Source: CAVYWD01 sp963772225 (GTDB taxonomy: Bacteria > Myxococcota > Myxococcia > Myxococcales > UBA5297). From it: DNA of 64,000 nt. Position 1 is the first letter of the stretch. Every line of letters starts with the position of its first letter. The stretch is from positions 1 to 64,000 of the forward strand of contig CAVYWD010000002.1 in assembly GCA_963772225.1 (NCBI GenBank), given 5' to 3'. Positions 53,428-62,626 of the stretch are shown one piece after another. The notes under the pieces are model-generated. The model ran no database searches. It saw only the letters and a program-made list of their open reading frames with translations, and was not told the origin of the DNA. Both the position numbers and the translations under genes were made by a program.

Positions 53428-54426
53428 CTAGGCAGCGGCGCCCGCGCGGCGGGCCTGCGCGAAGGAGAGCAGAGCCTCGCGGCTGCTGAAGCGGGGCTTG
53501 AAGCCGAGCTCTCGCTCGGCCCGGCCGCCGTCGGCGACCCACGGATAGTGAAGGTAATCGAGAAGCGCCGGCGGGACCGCGAGCACGCCCAAGGCGTTGA
53601 GCGAGCGCAGGGCCGCGGAGGCCAGCGGGATCGGCAGTGGCACGGGTACGGCCCCGGCCGCCCGTATGGCCGCCGAGAGCGGGAGCGCGCCGCGTCCCGT
53701 CACGTTGAAGTCGCCGTCCGCGTCGGAGAGCGCCGCCAGGAGCACCGCCTCCGCTGCGTCGTCCTCGTGGAGGCACTGAACCAGCGGGTCGAAGCCCAGG
53801 ACCATGGGCGCGACCTTGCGGGCCAGGTAGCGGGCGATCGGGTTATCGGCGTGTGGCCCGACCACCGGCGCGAGCCGCAGCACCGTCGAGCGGACCGAGG
53901 GGCAGCTCTGCCGAAATCGCTGCACTTGCCGCTCGGCCTCGATCTTGTCGGACAGGTAGCGGGTGGGCGGGGCGAAGGCGAGGGGCCTCTCTTCGGTGAG
54001 AAAGCCCGGGTTCTTCGGAGAGGCGCCGTAGACCAGGGTGGTGCTCACCATGGTGAAGCGCGGGACCTTCGAGCGGGCGCAGGCGGCGAGGACCTGGGCG
54101 GTGCCCACGGCCTCGACCTCGTGGGCGTAGCCGCTGTCGCGGATGGGGCTCGAGAAGAACGCGAGGTGGATGACCGCCCGGATCTTCGCGGCCGAGAGGT
54201 GCTGCGCCAGTTCGTCGGCGCACCCGGGCCGCGTGAGGTCGATGGCGGCGAAGGAGAGCTTGGGGTGCTTGCGCTCCGGCACCTCGGGCGGGGCCAGGTC
54301 GAGGGCCAGGGCGCTGGAGACGCGGGAGCTCTCCAGAAGGCGGGGCAGGACCCGCCGGCCCAGCGAGCCGCCCGCCCCGGTGACCGCGACGGCGAGCGAA
54401 TCGCGGCGGCGGGGTTTGGCGGGCAT
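53428..54426 (-). CDS. NAD-dependent epimerase/dehydratase (extended SDR)
   Basis: 332 residues. The Rossmann motif TGAGGSLGRRVL (GxxGxxG) is at about residues 16-28. DLTRPGCADEL forms the NAD-contact acidic region. The catalytic YxxxK is present as Y-L-S-D-K, with Ser/Thr from MVSTTLVYGAS. A Val/Ala-rich C-terminal domain follows. It acts on a nucleotide-sugar or other lipid-like substrate that cannot be read here. It lies 26 bp upstream of the acyltransferase gene on the same strand. The two are plausibly one operon for lipid or surface-glycan modification. Confidence 0.85.
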   Translation of the reverse strand: MPAKPRRRDSLAVAVTGAGGSLGRRVLPRLLESSRVSSALALDLAPPEVPERKHPKLSFAAIDLTRPGCADELAQHLSAAKIRAVIHLAFFSSPIRDSGYAHEVEAVGTAQVLAACARSKVPRFTMVSTTLVYGASPKNPGFLTEERPLAFAPPTRYLSDKIEAERQVQRFRQSCPSVRSTVLRLAPVVGPHADNPIARYLARKVAPMVLGFDPLVQCLHEDDAAEAVLLAALSDADGDFNVTGRGALPLSAAIRAAGAVPVPLPIPLASAALRSLNALGVLAVPPALLDYLHYPWVADGGRAERELGFKPRFSSREALLSFAQARRAGAAA

Positions 54427-54742
54427 CGCGGGTTCCCGAGGGAGCGGGTGGGGCCTTGTGCTACCGCTTTGGGCACGAGGGTGTCAACGACAGCGGCGGT
54501 GTCGGCGAGCGCGCAGCGCTGCATGAGGGACACTCGCTGGAGAAGAGGGGTTCTTGGGCGACGGGGGCGAGAGGGGAGATGGGGTTTGCGGGGGCTCGGG
54601 ATAGGAAGGGTTGGGGTTATGGGAGGGGAGTACAGGCAGCCGGGAGCGGGATCGGGACCGGGATGGATCGTTTGCGGGAACGGGGACGGATCACGGTCTC
54701 ACGGTTTCACGGGGCACGGACCCACCCGCGGGCACGGTTGCT

Positions 54743-54969
54743 CTCTTCGATCACGAAAAGCTCGAGGTGTATCGCGTGGCACACGAGCTCCTCGTGGTCG
54801 CGACTGCGTTGATGGAGCGCAGAAGGACTCGCGATCATTGGGATCAATTCGATCGTGCCTGTACTCCTGTACTGAGAATCCTCTTCAGTATCGGAGAGGG
54901 AGCGAAACCGAGGCAGCGACTCGGCTCGACGTCCTTCAGGTTCGGGAGCTCATCTCAGGCGACAGCTGA
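54743..54969 (+). pseudogene. Degraded four-helix-bundle protein gene
   Basis: The first part reads LFDHEKLEVYRVAHELLVVATALMERRRTRDHWDQFDRAC...ILFSIGEGA. This is the typical N-terminus of the four-helix-bundle proteins related to 23S rRNA intervening-sequence proteins, which are common in myxobacteria. After about 54900 the homology continues in another frame (EAATRLDVLQVRELISGDS) with much of the middle missing, so the gene is deleted and frameshifted. No start or ribosome site remains in this copy. It lies in the 750-bp stretch 54427-55176, which has no other gene. Confidence 0.65.
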
Positions 54970-54996
54970 GCCGCCTGATTGCCGTTCCCCGTTGCC

Positions 54997-55024
54997 CGTT
55001 CGACGTGACCCGTTCGACGTGACC
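54997..55024. repeat. Tandem 14-bp repeat beside the four-helix-bundle relic
   Basis: CGTTCGACGTGACC occurs twice in direct tandem (54997-55010 and 55011-55024), followed by a run of CCCCGT units. A G-rich, inverted-type tract lies on the other side of the relic: the 10-mer at 54680-54689 is the reverse complement of 55024-55033. Both flanks are low-complexity, and the arrangement resembles the degenerate borders often seen around such genes. Confidence 0.5.
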
Positions 55025-55176
55025 CGTCCCCGTCCCCGTCCCCGCGAACGAACCCGACCCCGAACGCGAACCCGGCTGTTCATCTTTCCCTTCTCGAGCC
55101 CGATCCTCGGCTCCCTCGACCCCCGCCTTTCATCCCCCCAATCCAGCGCGCCTCAGGTCATCGCTCGCGCGCGCTC

Positions 55177-55599
55177 TCAGGGGCTCGGCGTCCCCGAGCT
55201 CGCCGGCTCTGCAACAGGCGGCTCGGGGGCGTCGCGCGCGGTGCCTTGCCTTCTCTTGCTCACCTCAATCCACTGTGCGCGGTTGGCGCCGCGCTTGACC
55301 TCATACGAAGCGCGAACCTCGGCGCCCTCCTGGAGCTCCTCCAGGGTGCTGGTGTGCCCCTCCAAGAACACGGTCGTGGTCTTGTCGAGCTGGAGCGTCA
55401 GCGCCCGGCTGGGGGCACTCTCGAGCGTGAGCTGGTTGTGCTCCTTGTCGATGCCACTCACCCGGCCGCGCACCTCCCGCAGGGCGCTCGGGTCGCGGTG
55501 CGAGGCGCCCTTGTCGCTCGGCTCGGCCGCCGCCGCCTCGCCCCGAGAGCCCGCGATCTGGAGCACAAGCACCGCCGTGGCCGCTGCGATTCGATGCAT
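55177..55599 (-). CDS. Secreted protein, DUF5666-like
   Basis: 140 residues from the ATG at 55599, chosen for a good signal peptide (MHRIAAATAVLVLQIAGSRGEA). The mature part contains GRVSGIDKEHNQLTLE, then LDKTTTVFLEGHTSTLEELQEGAEVRASYEVKRGANRAQWIEV. This small beta-rich domain resembles the DUF5666/OB-like pattern. It is probably periplasmic. Pro/Ala-rich ends. Function unknown. The family assignment is from memory. Confidence 0.6.
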   Translation of the reverse strand: MHRIAAATAVLVLQIAGSRGEAAAAEPSDKGASHRDPSALREVRGRVSGIDKEHNQLTLESAPSRALTLQLDKTTTVFLEGHTSTLEELQEGAEVRASYEVKRGANRAQWIEVSKRRQGTARDAPEPPVAEPASSGTPSP

Positions 55600-55768
55600 G
55601 TCCAACCCCTCCCAGCCGACGCGCCCAGCCTCCCCAGCGCTCAGAAGGGCCGCGCCCGAGGGCTCGAGAGAAAAGCTGTCTCCGGGAAGGAGGGCGGGCA
55701 AGGGCGGGGCGGGCCGGAGTTAGAATCCCCCCCGAAGGCCCGGCCCCTCATTCAAGGACGACAGAACC

Positions 55769-56221
55769 ATGCGAAAGCGCAGCGACTGGGACGAGTACTT
55801 CATGGAGATCGCCCGAGTGGTGGCCTCGCGCGCCACGTGCGATCGCAAGCACGTCGGTGCGGTCATCGTGCGCGACCGGACCCTTCTGTCCACCGGCTAC
55901 AACGGGTCGATCCGCGGGCTCCCGCACTGCGACGAGGTGGGCCACATGATGGAGAACGGCCACTGCGTCGCGACCATCCACGCGGAGACCAACGCCATCC
56001 TCCAGGCCGCCAAGAACGGCGTGGCCATCGACAAGGCCGACATCTACATCACCGCCAGCCCGTGTTGGCCGTGCTTCAAGATGATCGCCAACGCCGGGAT
56101 TCGGCGGATCGTCTTCGGCGAGTTCTACCGCGATGCGCGGATCTTCGAGTACGCCCACAAGCTGGAGATCGAGCTCGTCGGGCTGGGCGACGCCGCCCTG
56201 GCTTCGGCCGAGAAGCCTTGA
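55769..56221 (+). CDS. Deoxycytidylate (dCMP) deaminase, ComEB family
   Basis: 150 residues. The zinc-binding and catalytic motif H71-A-E73 and P-C99-W-P-C102 are present, with the conserved TGYNGSIRGLPHCDEVGHM loop typical of dCMP deaminase/ComEB. It converts dCMP to dUMP, feeding dTTP synthesis. The length is normal for the family. The minus-strand gene 55177-55599 is divergent from it across a 169-bp gap. A start at 55769 gives MRKRSDWDEYFMEIA, which is the usual N-terminus. Confidence 0.92.
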   Translation: MRKRSDWDEYFMEIARVVASRATCDRKHVGAVIVRDRTLLSTGYNGSIRGLPHCDEVGHMMENGHCVATIHAETNAILQAAKNGVAIDKADIYITASPCWPCFKMIANAGIRRIVFGEFYRDARIFEYAHKLEIELVGLGDAALASAEKP

Positions 56222-56318
56222 GGCGCGCGCTCGCCGACGCGGCGGCGCTCCTGAAGGGGAGCGGGCGCGCGGCATCGCCGGCCAGCGTCGGCCGGGTCTA
56301 CCCCGCCGAGCCATTTCT

Positions 56319-57653
56319 TTAGCGCCTCTGTGCGCTCACCTTCGGAGGCGAGCGCTCCGCCAGGAACTCCCGCTCCAGGCGCTCCTCGATGATGGCCTGC
56401 CGCCGCGAGAGCAGGGCGATGCGGCGCTCGAGCTCGACCTGCCCGGCGCTCTCCTTCGCGCCGACCTTCTTGGGCCCCAGCGCCTCGAGCGCGGCGCGGG
56501 CCTTCGCCAGGGCCGCAGGGATGCTCACGACCTCGATGTCCGGAATCTCGCGGCCGCCGGTCTTGGCGCGGGCGTTGTCCGTCCAGAGCGGCACGAACGA
56601 GACGTCCTCGACCTGGGCGCGCGCTCCGAGCTCGCCGCGCTCCCGCTTCACGATGGAGAACCGCAAGAGGGCCCCGTCGCGCGTGTCGCCCACGCGCTCG
56701 TCGGACTTGCCGTGGACGTACTGCCGGCTCTGGTTGGAGACGAAGTTGCCCAGAGAGTAGGCGATGAGGCACGGCCGGCCGTCGGCGGCGCGGTAGCGCT
56801 CCAGCGGCTGGAGCACGTGCGGGTGCGTCCCCAGGATGACGTCGGCGCCGGCCTCGAGCAGCTGGTGCCCGAGCGCCACCTCGGAGGCCCTCGGCGCGAC
56901 CTGGTACTCGGCGCCCCAGTGCATCGCGACGATCACGAAGTCGGCCTCGGCGCGGGCGCGCTTCACGGCCTCGACGGTGGCCTCCGGGTCGTCGGACTTG
57001 TTGGCGTGCGGCGCGCCCGGGCCCTCGTCGTCGGGCGGGTTGTTGAAGAACTGGCTCGCGGCGAGCACCGCGATGCGGAGGCCGTTCGCGGTCAAGCGCA
57101 GGCCGCGCGCGGCGGCGGCGCGGCTGCGGCCGGCGCCCGCGGAGGCCAGCCCGGCTTTGTCCAGCTCGTCCAGCGTCTCGGAGAGCCCCTGCGCGCCCTG
57201 GTCGAAGATGTGGTTGTTGGCGGCCGAGACGACGCCGATGCCCGCCGCCTTGAGCGCGCCGAGGAGCGCCGGGGGCGCGTTGAAGTGGAACTCGACCGCA
57301 CCCGCGTCGCCGCTGGGGGAGACCGGCGTCTCCAGGTTCGCGAACGTGAGGTCGGTGGCCGACAGCTCCTGCGCCACGCCGGCGAAGAGGGTGTCGAAGC
57401 CCTGGTGGTTCAGCGAGTGGCCGGAGTCGTCGCGTCGATTCTTGGCGGCGGCCGAGGTCTTGACCGAGACGTGCGGCAGCACGTCGCCGACCGCCCCGAA
57501 GGTGGCGCGCGCGAGCTCCTTGCCCTGCGCGGCAGGCGCGGGGGGCGGGGCGGCGGTCGGCTCGGCCGCCGGCTGATCTGGCGAAGGGGCGAAGGCGGCT
57601 GCGTGAACGAAGAAGGAGGCGAAGGCTAAGGCGAGGGCGAGGCGAGTGAGCAT
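56319..57653 (-). CDS. CapA-family capsule/poly-glutamate-type protein with signal peptide
   Basis: 444 residues from the ATG at 57653. N-terminal hydrophobic signal (MLTRLALALAFASFFVHAAA). Then the metallophosphatase-like CapA fold: FGAVGDVLPH, ANLETPVSPSG, AANNHIFDQG, MHWGAEYQ and GTHPHVLQPLE, each carrying the expected metal-ligand Asp/Asn/His residues. The Pro-rich stretch after the signal is a linker. It is likely periplasmic. Family members assemble or modify poly-gamma-glutamate capsules, but CapB/C partners are not next to it. The frame upstream of 57653 continues as antisense of the next gene and is rejected. A gap of 192 bp separates it from the divergent histidine-kinase gene. Confidence 0.88.
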   Translation of the reverse strand: MLTRLALALAFASFFVHAAAFAPSPDQPAAEPTAAPPPAPAAQGKELARATFGAVGDVLPHVSVKTSAAAKNRRDDSGHSLNHQGFDTLFAGVAQELSATDLTFANLETPVSPSGDAGAVEFHFNAPPALLGALKAAGIGVVSAANNHIFDQGAQGLSETLDELDKAGLASAGAGRSRAAAARGLRLTANGLRIAVLAASQFFNNPPDDEGPGAPHANKSDDPEATVEAVKRARAEADFVIVAMHWGAEYQVAPRASEVALGHQLLEAGADVILGTHPHVLQPLERYRAADGRPCLIAYSLGNFVSNQSRQYVHGKSDERVGDTRDGALLRFSIVKRERGELGARAQVEDVSFVPLWTDNARAKTGGREIPDIEVVSIPAALAKARAALEALGPKKVGAKESAGQVELERRIALLSRRQAIIEERLEREFLAERSPPKVSAQRR

Positions 57654-57845
57654 CGGCGTGAGAAGCCGCCCTCCCGGAGGCGGCGGGCCCGTTCGGGGCG
57701 CAGGCGACGGCCTGCATGTTACGGCTGCAGAACGGTGGGCGCGAATTCTCGCGCGGGCAGGTTGACGCGTCCAGCGGCTCCCCGTAGTTGATGCGCTCAA
57801 AGAGGCGGCAAGCTCGGCTGCGCTCCGAGCGAGGGAGCGTCTCAC

Positions 57846-58700
57846 ATGGGGGCAAATCGATTGTCGCGAGCGGTGGCGGTACTGCGGGCCGACGGCGCGC
57901 TCCTCGCGGCGAGCGACGAGCTCCGGCGCCTGCTCGGCCCGGACGAGGGCCGCTGGGGTGAGCAGCTCGCGCCGCTGTGCGCCGCACTGGCCTCCTCGGA
58001 AAGGCACGTCGAGCTCTCGCTCGAGGGTCGGGCGTTCGGGGCCGAGGTGGAGCGGGCCGGCGACGTCGTCCTGGCCATGCTCAGCGAGCTCGGCGCCCGC
58101 CCGCGCGACGCGTTCTCGCGCCTGGCCGACGGGCTGGTGCACGACGCGCGCGGGCCGCTGAACGTGATGGCCCTGCAGGCCGAGGTGATCAGCGAGCGCG
58201 TGCGCGCGGCCGACGGATCGCTCTTCGAGGCGCTGGAGAAGAGCCTGTCCGCCCTCCGCGTGCAGATCAGCCGGGTCGACGGCCTGCTCAAGCGCTTTTT
58301 GCAGTTCGCGAGCCCGCGGCGCGAGCCCGCCAAGAGCGTCGACCTGGCCGAGTTCCTGCGCCGGGCCGTCGAGCTGTGCGAGCACGACGCTCGCCGCCAC
58401 GGCGTGAAGATCGAGACCCGGCTGCAGTGCGTCGCGGTGAGTGCCGAGGCCGGCAGCCTCGCCCCGGCCATCCTCCGCCTGGTCATGGAGGGCATCGACG
58501 CCAGCCCGTCCGGAAGCGCCTTCCACATCGCGGTCGCCCCGCTGGAGCAGGATGCGGTGGTGCGCCTGAGCGACAGCGCGGGTACGGCGCCCGCCTCCTA
58601 CGGGGCGGCCCAGGAGCTCGCCTTCCTTTTGCGCGGGACGCTGGCGCAGCGGCGTCTCGGCGGCGTCCAGCAGATCGAGCTGCGGGTTCCGAGGATCTGA
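57846..58700 (+). CDS. Degenerate histidine kinase (H-box present, N-box lost)
   Basis: 284 residues. A short N-terminal sensor-like region (about 1-75). The dimerisation box DGLVHDARGPLNVMAL has phosphoacceptor H99. The catalytic ATPase region is reduced: the N-box position reads ILRLVMEGIDASPSG, with no Asn, and no clear G1/G2 motifs. It is therefore unlikely to autophosphorylate and may act as a phosphotransfer or dimer partner. It is followed 51 bp later by an NtrC-type regulator on the same strand, a typical pairing. It has no membrane helix, so it is cytoplasmic. Confidence 0.8.
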   Translation: MGANRLSRAVAVLRADGALLAASDELRRLLGPDEGRWGEQLAPLCAALASSERHVELSLEGRAFGAEVERAGDVVLAMLSELGARPRDAFSRLADGLVHDARGPLNVMALQAEVISERVRAADGSLFEALEKSLSALRVQISRVDGLLKRFLQFASPRREPAKSVDLAEFLRRAVELCEHDARRHGVKIETRLQCVAVSAEAGSLAPAILRLVMEGIDASPSGSAFHIAVAPLEQDAVVRLSDSAGTAPASYGAAQELAFLLRGTLAQRRLGGVQQIELRVPRI

Positions 58701-58751
58701 CCCGGCCCGCTGCTCGCGCGTGAAGAGCTCAACCTAAGGAGCGATAGGACC

Positions 58752-60119
58752 GTGGCCGATGCCCCGAAGATCCTGGTGGTCGACGACGACGGCGACAGCC
58801 GCTCGGCCATGGCGCAGCTCGCGGCGCAGTGGGGCTACCGGGTGGCCACCGCCTCCGACGGCCAGGAGGCGCTGACGCTGGCGCGCGGCTCGCGCCCAGA
58901 CGTCATCTTGACGGACCTGGTCATGCCGACCATGGGCGGCATGAACCTGCTGCAGTCGCTCAAGGAGGCCCAGCCCGAGTGCTTGGTGGTCATGGTGACC
59001 GGGCAGGGGAGCATCGACACCGCGGTCGAGGCCATCCGCTGCGGCGCCTACGACTACATCGAGAAGCCGCTCGAGCCGGCACGGCTCCGGCTTTTGCTGC
59101 AGCGCGCCCTGGAGAAGCAGCGCACCGAGCACGAGGTCGAGAGCTTGCGCCAGGTGGTGCGGCGCCTCGGCCCCGGCGGCGAGTTCGTGGGTCAGAGCGA
59201 GGCGATGCGCCGGGTGCTGGAGCTGGTGCAGCGGGTGGCCCCGTCCAAGACCTCGGTCATCGTCACCGGCCAGAGTGGCACTGGCAAGGAGATGGTCGCC
59301 CGCGCCGTCCACCAGCTCTCCCCGCGGCGGGACAAGCCGTTCGTGGCCATCAACTGCTCGGCCATTCCGCCATCGCTCATGGAGAGCGAGATCTTCGGGG
59401 CGGAGAAGGGCGCCTTCACCGGCGCCGACCAGCGGCGCCTCGGGCAGTTCGAGCTCGCCGACGAGGGGACGCTCTTTCTCGACGAGATCGGCGAGCTCCC
59501 CCACGAGCTGCAGGCGAAGTTCCTTCGGGTGCTCGAGGAGGAGCGGCTGCGGCGCCTGGGGGGCAAGGCCGAGGTCGAGGTGGACGTCCGCGTCCTGTGC
59601 GCGACGAACCTGGACTTGAAGGAAGAGGTCCGCGCCGGTCGGTTCCGCGAGGACCTGTTCTTTCGGCTCAACGTGTTCCAGGTCCACCTGCCGCCCCTGC
59701 GGGAGCGCGCGGAGGACATCCCGCTCCTCGCGGCGCACTTCGTCGCGCGCTTCGACCGCGAGTCGGGCAAGCCCATCCAGAGCATCGACCCGAGCGCGAT
59801 GCAGAGGCTCAAGGCCTACGCCTGGCCGGGCAACATCCGCGAGCTGCGCAACGCGCTGGAGCGCGCGGTGATCCTGACCGACGGCGTCGAGATCACGCCC
59901 GACCACCTGCCCCCGGAGATCGCCGGCGCGGCCCCGGCCGACGAGGCGCTGCGCCTGCCCCTCGGCCGGCCCTTGGCGGAGGTGGAGCGGGCCTACATCC
60001 TGGGGACCCTGGCCCGGTGCGGCGGCAACCGAGCGAAGACCGCGGCCCTGCTCGGCATCAGCGAAAAGACGATCTACAACCGCCTCAAGGAGTACCGCGC
60101 CGACGGCGAGGCCGAGTAG
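58752..60119 (+). CDS. NtrC-family sigma-54 response regulator
   Basis: 455 residues. The GTG start has AAGGAG about 12 bp upstream. Receiver domain 1-125 with phosphoacceptor D55 (VILTDLVMP). AAA+ domain about 145-385 with Walker A GQSGTGKE (173-180), an intact sigma-54-contact loop GAFTGA (220-225) and Walker B LFLDEIG. A Fis-type helix-turn-helix lies at the C-terminus (KTAALLGISEKTIYNRL). It should activate sigma-54 promoters. The upstream histidine kinase looks impaired, so its phosphodonor may be another kinase. It appears full length. Confidence 0.92.
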   Translation: MADAPKILVVDDDGDSRSAMAQLAAQWGYRVATASDGQEALTLARGSRPDVILTDLVMPTMGGMNLLQSLKEAQPECLVVMVTGQGSIDTAVEAIRCGAYDYIEKPLEPARLRLLLQRALEKQRTEHEVESLRQVVRRLGPGGEFVGQSEAMRRVLELVQRVAPSKTSVIVTGQSGTGKEMVARAVHQLSPRRDKPFVAINCSAIPPSLMESEIFGAEKGAFTGADQRRLGQFELADEGTLFLDEIGELPHELQAKFLRVLEEERLRRLGGKAEVEVDVRVLCATNLDLKEEVRAGRFREDLFFRLNVFQVHLPPLRERAEDIPLLAAHFVARFDRESGKPIQSIDPSAMQRLKAYAWPGNIRELRNALERAVILTDGVEITPDHLPPEIAGAAPADEALRLPLGRPLAEVERAYILGTLARCGGNRAKTAALLGISEKTIYNRLKEYRADGEAE

Positions 60120-60197
60120 GCGGCCTTCAAGAGCGCGGGAAGCGCTCGCTCGCGTTGCGCCGCCGTCCTCATGTGCTCTACAGTCCGCGAAGAGCCC

Positions 60198-60893
60198 ATG
60201 AGCGCCCCGCCTCGCCCCGTCATCGTCGCCCTCGACGGCCCCGCCGGAGCGGGCAAGAGCTCGGTCGCGGCCCAAGTGGCGCAGAGGCTCGGCCTGGCGC
60301 TCGTCGACACCGGCGCCGTCTACCGGTGTGTCGCGCTGGCTGCTCAGCGCCAAGGAGTCCACTGGTCCGACGAGGCGGGGCTCGCTCGACTCCTGCCCGC
60401 GCTCGCCATCGGCTTCCGGTTCGAGGGCGGGACGAACCGGGTGTTCCTGGGCGCGGAGGACGTCTCCCTGGCAGTGCGGTCGCCGGAGATCTCCCGGGGC
60501 GCCTCGGCGGTCTCGGCGCGCCCGGCCGTGCGCGCCGGCCTGCTCGATCTGCAGCGCCGCTTGGCGCGCGCGGCGCCGCTCGGCGCGGTCCTCGAGGGGC
60601 GGGACATCGGAACGGTGGTCTTCCCCGACGCCGACGTGAAGTTCTTCGTCACCGCCGCCCCGGAGGTCCGCGCGCGGCGGCGCTTCGCCGAGCTCAGGGC
60701 TCGCGGCGCCGACGTCTCGCTCGAGCAGGTGCTCGCCGAGCAGCGGCAGCGCGACGCGGACGATTCGTCCCGCGCGGTCGCCCCGATGAGGCGCGCCAGC
60801 GACGCCCGCGAGCTCGACACCAGCCACCTCGACCTCGGCCAGGTCGTGCAGGCGGTCGTCGACGCGGTTTCGGCGGCTCGCCGCGAGGCCTGA
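60198..60893 (+). CDS. cmk: Cytidylate kinase (dCMP/CMP kinase)
   Basis: 231 residues from the ATG at 60198 (the frame opens at 60171). Walker A GPAGAGKS (14-21) follows a VALD strand. The CMP-binding segment has DTGAVYRCVAL, and EGRDIGTVVFPDADVKFFVTA and a lid region (RRRFAEL...RDADDSSRAV) complete the family pattern. It phosphorylates CMP and dCMP. Length is normal. It follows the NtrC gene by 78 bp and precedes a two-component system, so linkage is by position only. Confidence 0.92.
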   Translation: MSAPPRPVIVALDGPAGAGKSSVAAQVAQRLGLALVDTGAVYRCVALAAQRQGVHWSDEAGLARLLPALAIGFRFEGGTNRVFLGAEDVSLAVRSPEISRGASAVSARPAVRAGLLDLQRRLARAAPLGAVLEGRDIGTVVFPDADVKFFVTAAPEVRARRRFAELRARGADVSLEQVLAEQRQRDADDSSRAVAPMRRASDARELDTSHLDLGQVVQAVVDAVSAARREA

Positions 60894-60915
60894 CCCACCC
60901 GCGTTCGGGGGTGGG
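60894..60915 (+). terminator. Hairpin directly after cytidylate kinase stop
   Basis: CCCACCC (60894-60900) pairs with GGGTGGG (60909-60915) across an 8-nt loop, starting right after the stop codon. No T-run follows, so it is a weak candidate. Confidence 0.4.
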
Positions 60916-60964
60916 ACGGCGGCGGAGCGGATCGCCGGTTACATGGTCGGGAGGGAGCCGCCCG

Positions 60965-62485
60965 ATGAAGCTCGCCCGAAAGATTGCCCTGGCCATGGCG
61001 GCGGTCGTGATCGCGGTCTTCGCGCTCCACGCCTGGCTCGGGCTGCGGCGCGAAGTGCTCCGGTACGAAGTGGACATGCGGCGCGACCACCTGCTGCTCG
61101 GCAAAGTGCTGTCGGCCGCGGTCCTCAACGAGTGGCGCGCGGACGGGCTCGATGGCGCGCAGGGGCTCCTCCCTCCGCCCGAGGGCTCGGGCGTTCGCGT
61201 GCGCTGGGTTTGGGTGGGCGGAGGGCGCGCCGCCGAGAGCCCGCCTCGAGTCTCGGCGGAGAAGCTCGCGGCTCTGGCGGAGGGGAAGCCGGTCGTCGCC
61301 GTGGAGCGCCCCGAGGGCGGCGAGGGGTTTCTCTTCTCCTATTTTCCGCTGAGGAGGGACGGCGGGTCGCTGGCCGCGCTGGAGGTCGCCGAGTCACTGT
61401 CCGACGAGAGGGCGTTCACGCGGGCGGCCGCCGTCTCCACCGCCGCGTCGAGCATGGCCTTCGCGCTTCTGAGCGGCCTTTTGGCGGTCGTGCTGGGCGT
61501 CCGATTCGTGGGGCGCCCGGTGAGCCAGCTGGTGGAGAAGGCGCGCCGGGTAGGTCGTGGCGATCTGTCGGGGCCGCTCCAGGGCCTGCCGCGCGACGAG
61601 CTCGGGGCGCTGGCCACCGAGATGAACGCCATGTGCGACCGCTTGGCCGACGCGCGCGACCGGCTGGCCGCGGAGACCGCGTCGCGGGTCGCGGCCGAGG
61701 ACCAGCTGCGCCACGCGGACCGGCTCTCGACGATCGGGAAGCTCGCCTCGGGCATCGCCCACGAGCTCGGAACACCGCTCAACGTCGTGTCGGGGCGCGC
61801 CCGGATGATCCAGTCCGGAGAGGTGAAGGAGGCCGAGGCGCAGAGCTGCGCGCGGATCATCGTCGGTCAGGCCGAGGCCATGGCGCGCATCATCCGCCAG
61901 CTGCTGGACTTCGCGCGCCCGCAGAAGCCGGAGAAGTCCCCGGACGACTTGCGGCGCATCGCCCAGCAGACGCTCTCCATGCTTCGCCCCATGGCGGAGA
62001 AGCGCGAGGTGAGCGTCGGCCTCGAGCTTTGCGACGAGCCGGCGATCGCCGAGGTCGATGCCGGGCAGATGCAGCAGGCGCTGATCAACCTCGTCGTCAA
62101 CGGCCTCCAGGCGACCGAGCCGGGTGGCTGCCTGACGGTGGGGATCGCCCGCGGGCAGGCGAGGGATGCGGCCGACCCCGGCAGCCCCTCGCGCGACACG
62201 TTGCGGCTGTTCGTCAAAGATACCGGGAGTGGGATCCGCCGCGAGCACCTGCGCCACGTGTTCGAGCCCTTCTTCACCACCAAAGGCGTGGGCGAGGGCA
62301 GCGGGCTCGGGCTGTCGGTCGCTTGGGGCATCGTGCAGGAGCACGGCGGATGGATCGACGTCGCGAGCGAGCCTGGAAAGGGCAGCTGCTTTTCCATCTA
62401 CCTTCCCCCGACGGCCGAGCCTGCGCGCGCCTTCGGACGACCGGACGAATGTGCGCCGCCGCAAGCGGCGAGCTCGTCCGCGTAG
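60965..62485 (+). CDS. Membrane sensor histidine kinase with HAMP domain
   Basis: 506 residues. The ATG at 60965 starts a first membrane helix (about 7-25). An extracytoplasmic sensor of about 130 residues follows, then a second helix (about 160-180), HAMP (about 181-235), HisKA with H266 (LASGIAHELGTPLNV), and HATPase with N-box INLVVNGLQA, G1 (DTGSGIRREH) and G2 (GSGLGLSV). All catalytic motifs are intact. It lies 71 bp after cytidylate kinase, with two receivers downstream, a normal cognate arrangement. The signal sensed is unknown. Confidence 0.92.
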   Translation: MKLARKIALAMAAVVIAVFALHAWLGLRREVLRYEVDMRRDHLLLGKVLSAAVLNEWRADGLDGAQGLLPPPEGSGVRVRWVWVGGGRAAESPPRVSAEKLAALAEGKPVVAVERPEGGEGFLFSYFPLRRDGGSLAALEVAESLSDERAFTRAAAVSTAASSMAFALLSGLLAVVLGVRFVGRPVSQLVEKARRVGRGDLSGPLQGLPRDELGALATEMNAMCDRLADARDRLAAETASRVAAEDQLRHADRLSTIGKLASGIAHELGTPLNVVSGRARMIQSGEVKEAEAQSCARIIVGQAEAMARIIRQLLDFARPQKPEKSPDDLRRIAQQTLSMLRPMAEKREVSVGLELCDEPAIAEVDAGQMQQALINLVVNGLQATEPGGCLTVGIARGQARDAADPGSPSRDTLRLFVKDTGSGIRREHLRHVFEPFFTTKGVGEGSGLGLSVAWGIVQEHGGWIDVASEPGKGSCFSIYLPPTAEPARAFGRPDECAPPQAASSSA

Positions 62486-62626
62486 CACCCCACCCAGGGG
62501 CCGGAAGTCGAGCGGCGCCGTGGGCAACGAGCCGGGCATTAGGACCTTTGTAGGTGGTGTTCAGGATTTCTAATGAATGGCGTAAACTCCTGGAGCTTCT
62601 CCCGGGGGCAACGGTTGGAGGCAGCG

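Noticed and set aside
58829..62485. 1218-codon frame through the NtrC, kinase and cytidylate kinase genes
   Set aside because: Only 60965-62485 is a real gene (histidine kinase); the rest is a shadow frame.
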